A stretch of DNA of 21,650 nt, from NCBI GenBank assembly GCA_045652245.1, contig JAZRTY010000031.1, positions 1-21,650 of the forward strand. The letters run 5' to 3'. The notes below the pieces were generated by a model that saw nothing but the letters and a program-made list of their open reading frames with translations, had not been told where the DNA came from and searched no databases. The DNA is from SIG622 sp045652245. GTDB taxonomy: Bacteria; Bacillota; Clostridia; Oscillospirales; CAG-382. This document shows positions 21,575 through 21,650 of the stretch, in pieces; the first letter of the stretch is position 1; each line of letters opens with the position of its first letter. A program made the position numbers and the translations under genes.

Positions 21575-21650
21575 ATAAAAATAACACAAGCACGAAAATA
21601 ACGCAAAAGACTATCCATCCTGTGCCGTACTACAATAACAAGCCAGAAAA

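Noticed and set aside
21306..21618. Minus-strand frames over the right-end repeat
   Set aside because: They translate the dispersed hairpin element and terminator (low-complexity Gly/Pro/Lys products), so are artefacts of repeats; the same applies to a frame over 14058-14303.

Overview
The window reads as a chromosomal segment of an anaerobic member of the class Clostridia, probably an Oscillospirales-type gut commensal. The evidence is an AT-leaning composition with strong AGGAGG-type ribosome sites, -35/-10 promoters with 17-bp spacers, an S-layer-homology (SLH) surface protein, a stalk (copper-amine-oxidase-N-like) secreted protein, a SigH-like sigma factor, a Bacillus-type nupNOPQ nucleoside importer, and dispersed hairpin repeats of the kind common in gut Clostridia. 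The taxon is an inference. No tRNA, rRNA, CRISPR array, insertion sequence or phage gene was found.

Left part, minus strand. A secreted SLH protein with two tandem ~168-residue modules runs off the left edge (1-1752); it has its own promoter and a 14-bp direct repeat of 21-bp period next to the -35 box. Upstream lies a three-gene unit (7396 to 2184): two half-size ABC exporters, each with an N-terminal extension and zinc ribbon, flanking a DUF1854 gene. Next is a SigH-like sigma factor followed by a small double-zinc-ribbon protein (8751 to 7753).

Middle, plus strand. One promoter (9022-9050) appears to drive six closely spaced genes: an AEC-family transporter, a secreted stalk-domain protein, an RsuA/RluB pseudouridine synthase, a small acetyltransferase-like protein, a DUF368/PopT-type undecaprenyl-phosphate transporter and a ProX/PrdX-type Ala-tRNA(Pro) deacylase. 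A 22-bp perfect palindrome (14280-14330) separates this unit from the convergent genes on the right.

Right part, minus strand. A purine salvage block: xpt (xanthine phosphoribosyltransferase, with a terminator-like hairpin in its leader), the lipoprotein nupN, then nupO, nupP and nupQ, giving a purine-nucleoside importer next to a purine phosphoribosyltransferase. The gaps in this block (18115-18423 and 19666-20257) are packed with repeats. A small one-helix membrane protein of unknown function lies at the right end on the plus strand.

The most unusual content is non-coding. Several families of short hairpins occur in the gaps: an array of four mini-hairpins with unrelated stems but C(GNA)G or C(GNRA)G loops and an invariant ATTCA spacer; four copies of a composite CCTTCCCC-type repeat; and two copies of a hairpin element that follows the stop codons of plus-strand genes. 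Several reading frames can be extended upstream into a repeat, promoter or neighbouring gene, so starts were reassigned using ribosome binding sites (including a TTG start for nupO and GTG for xpt).
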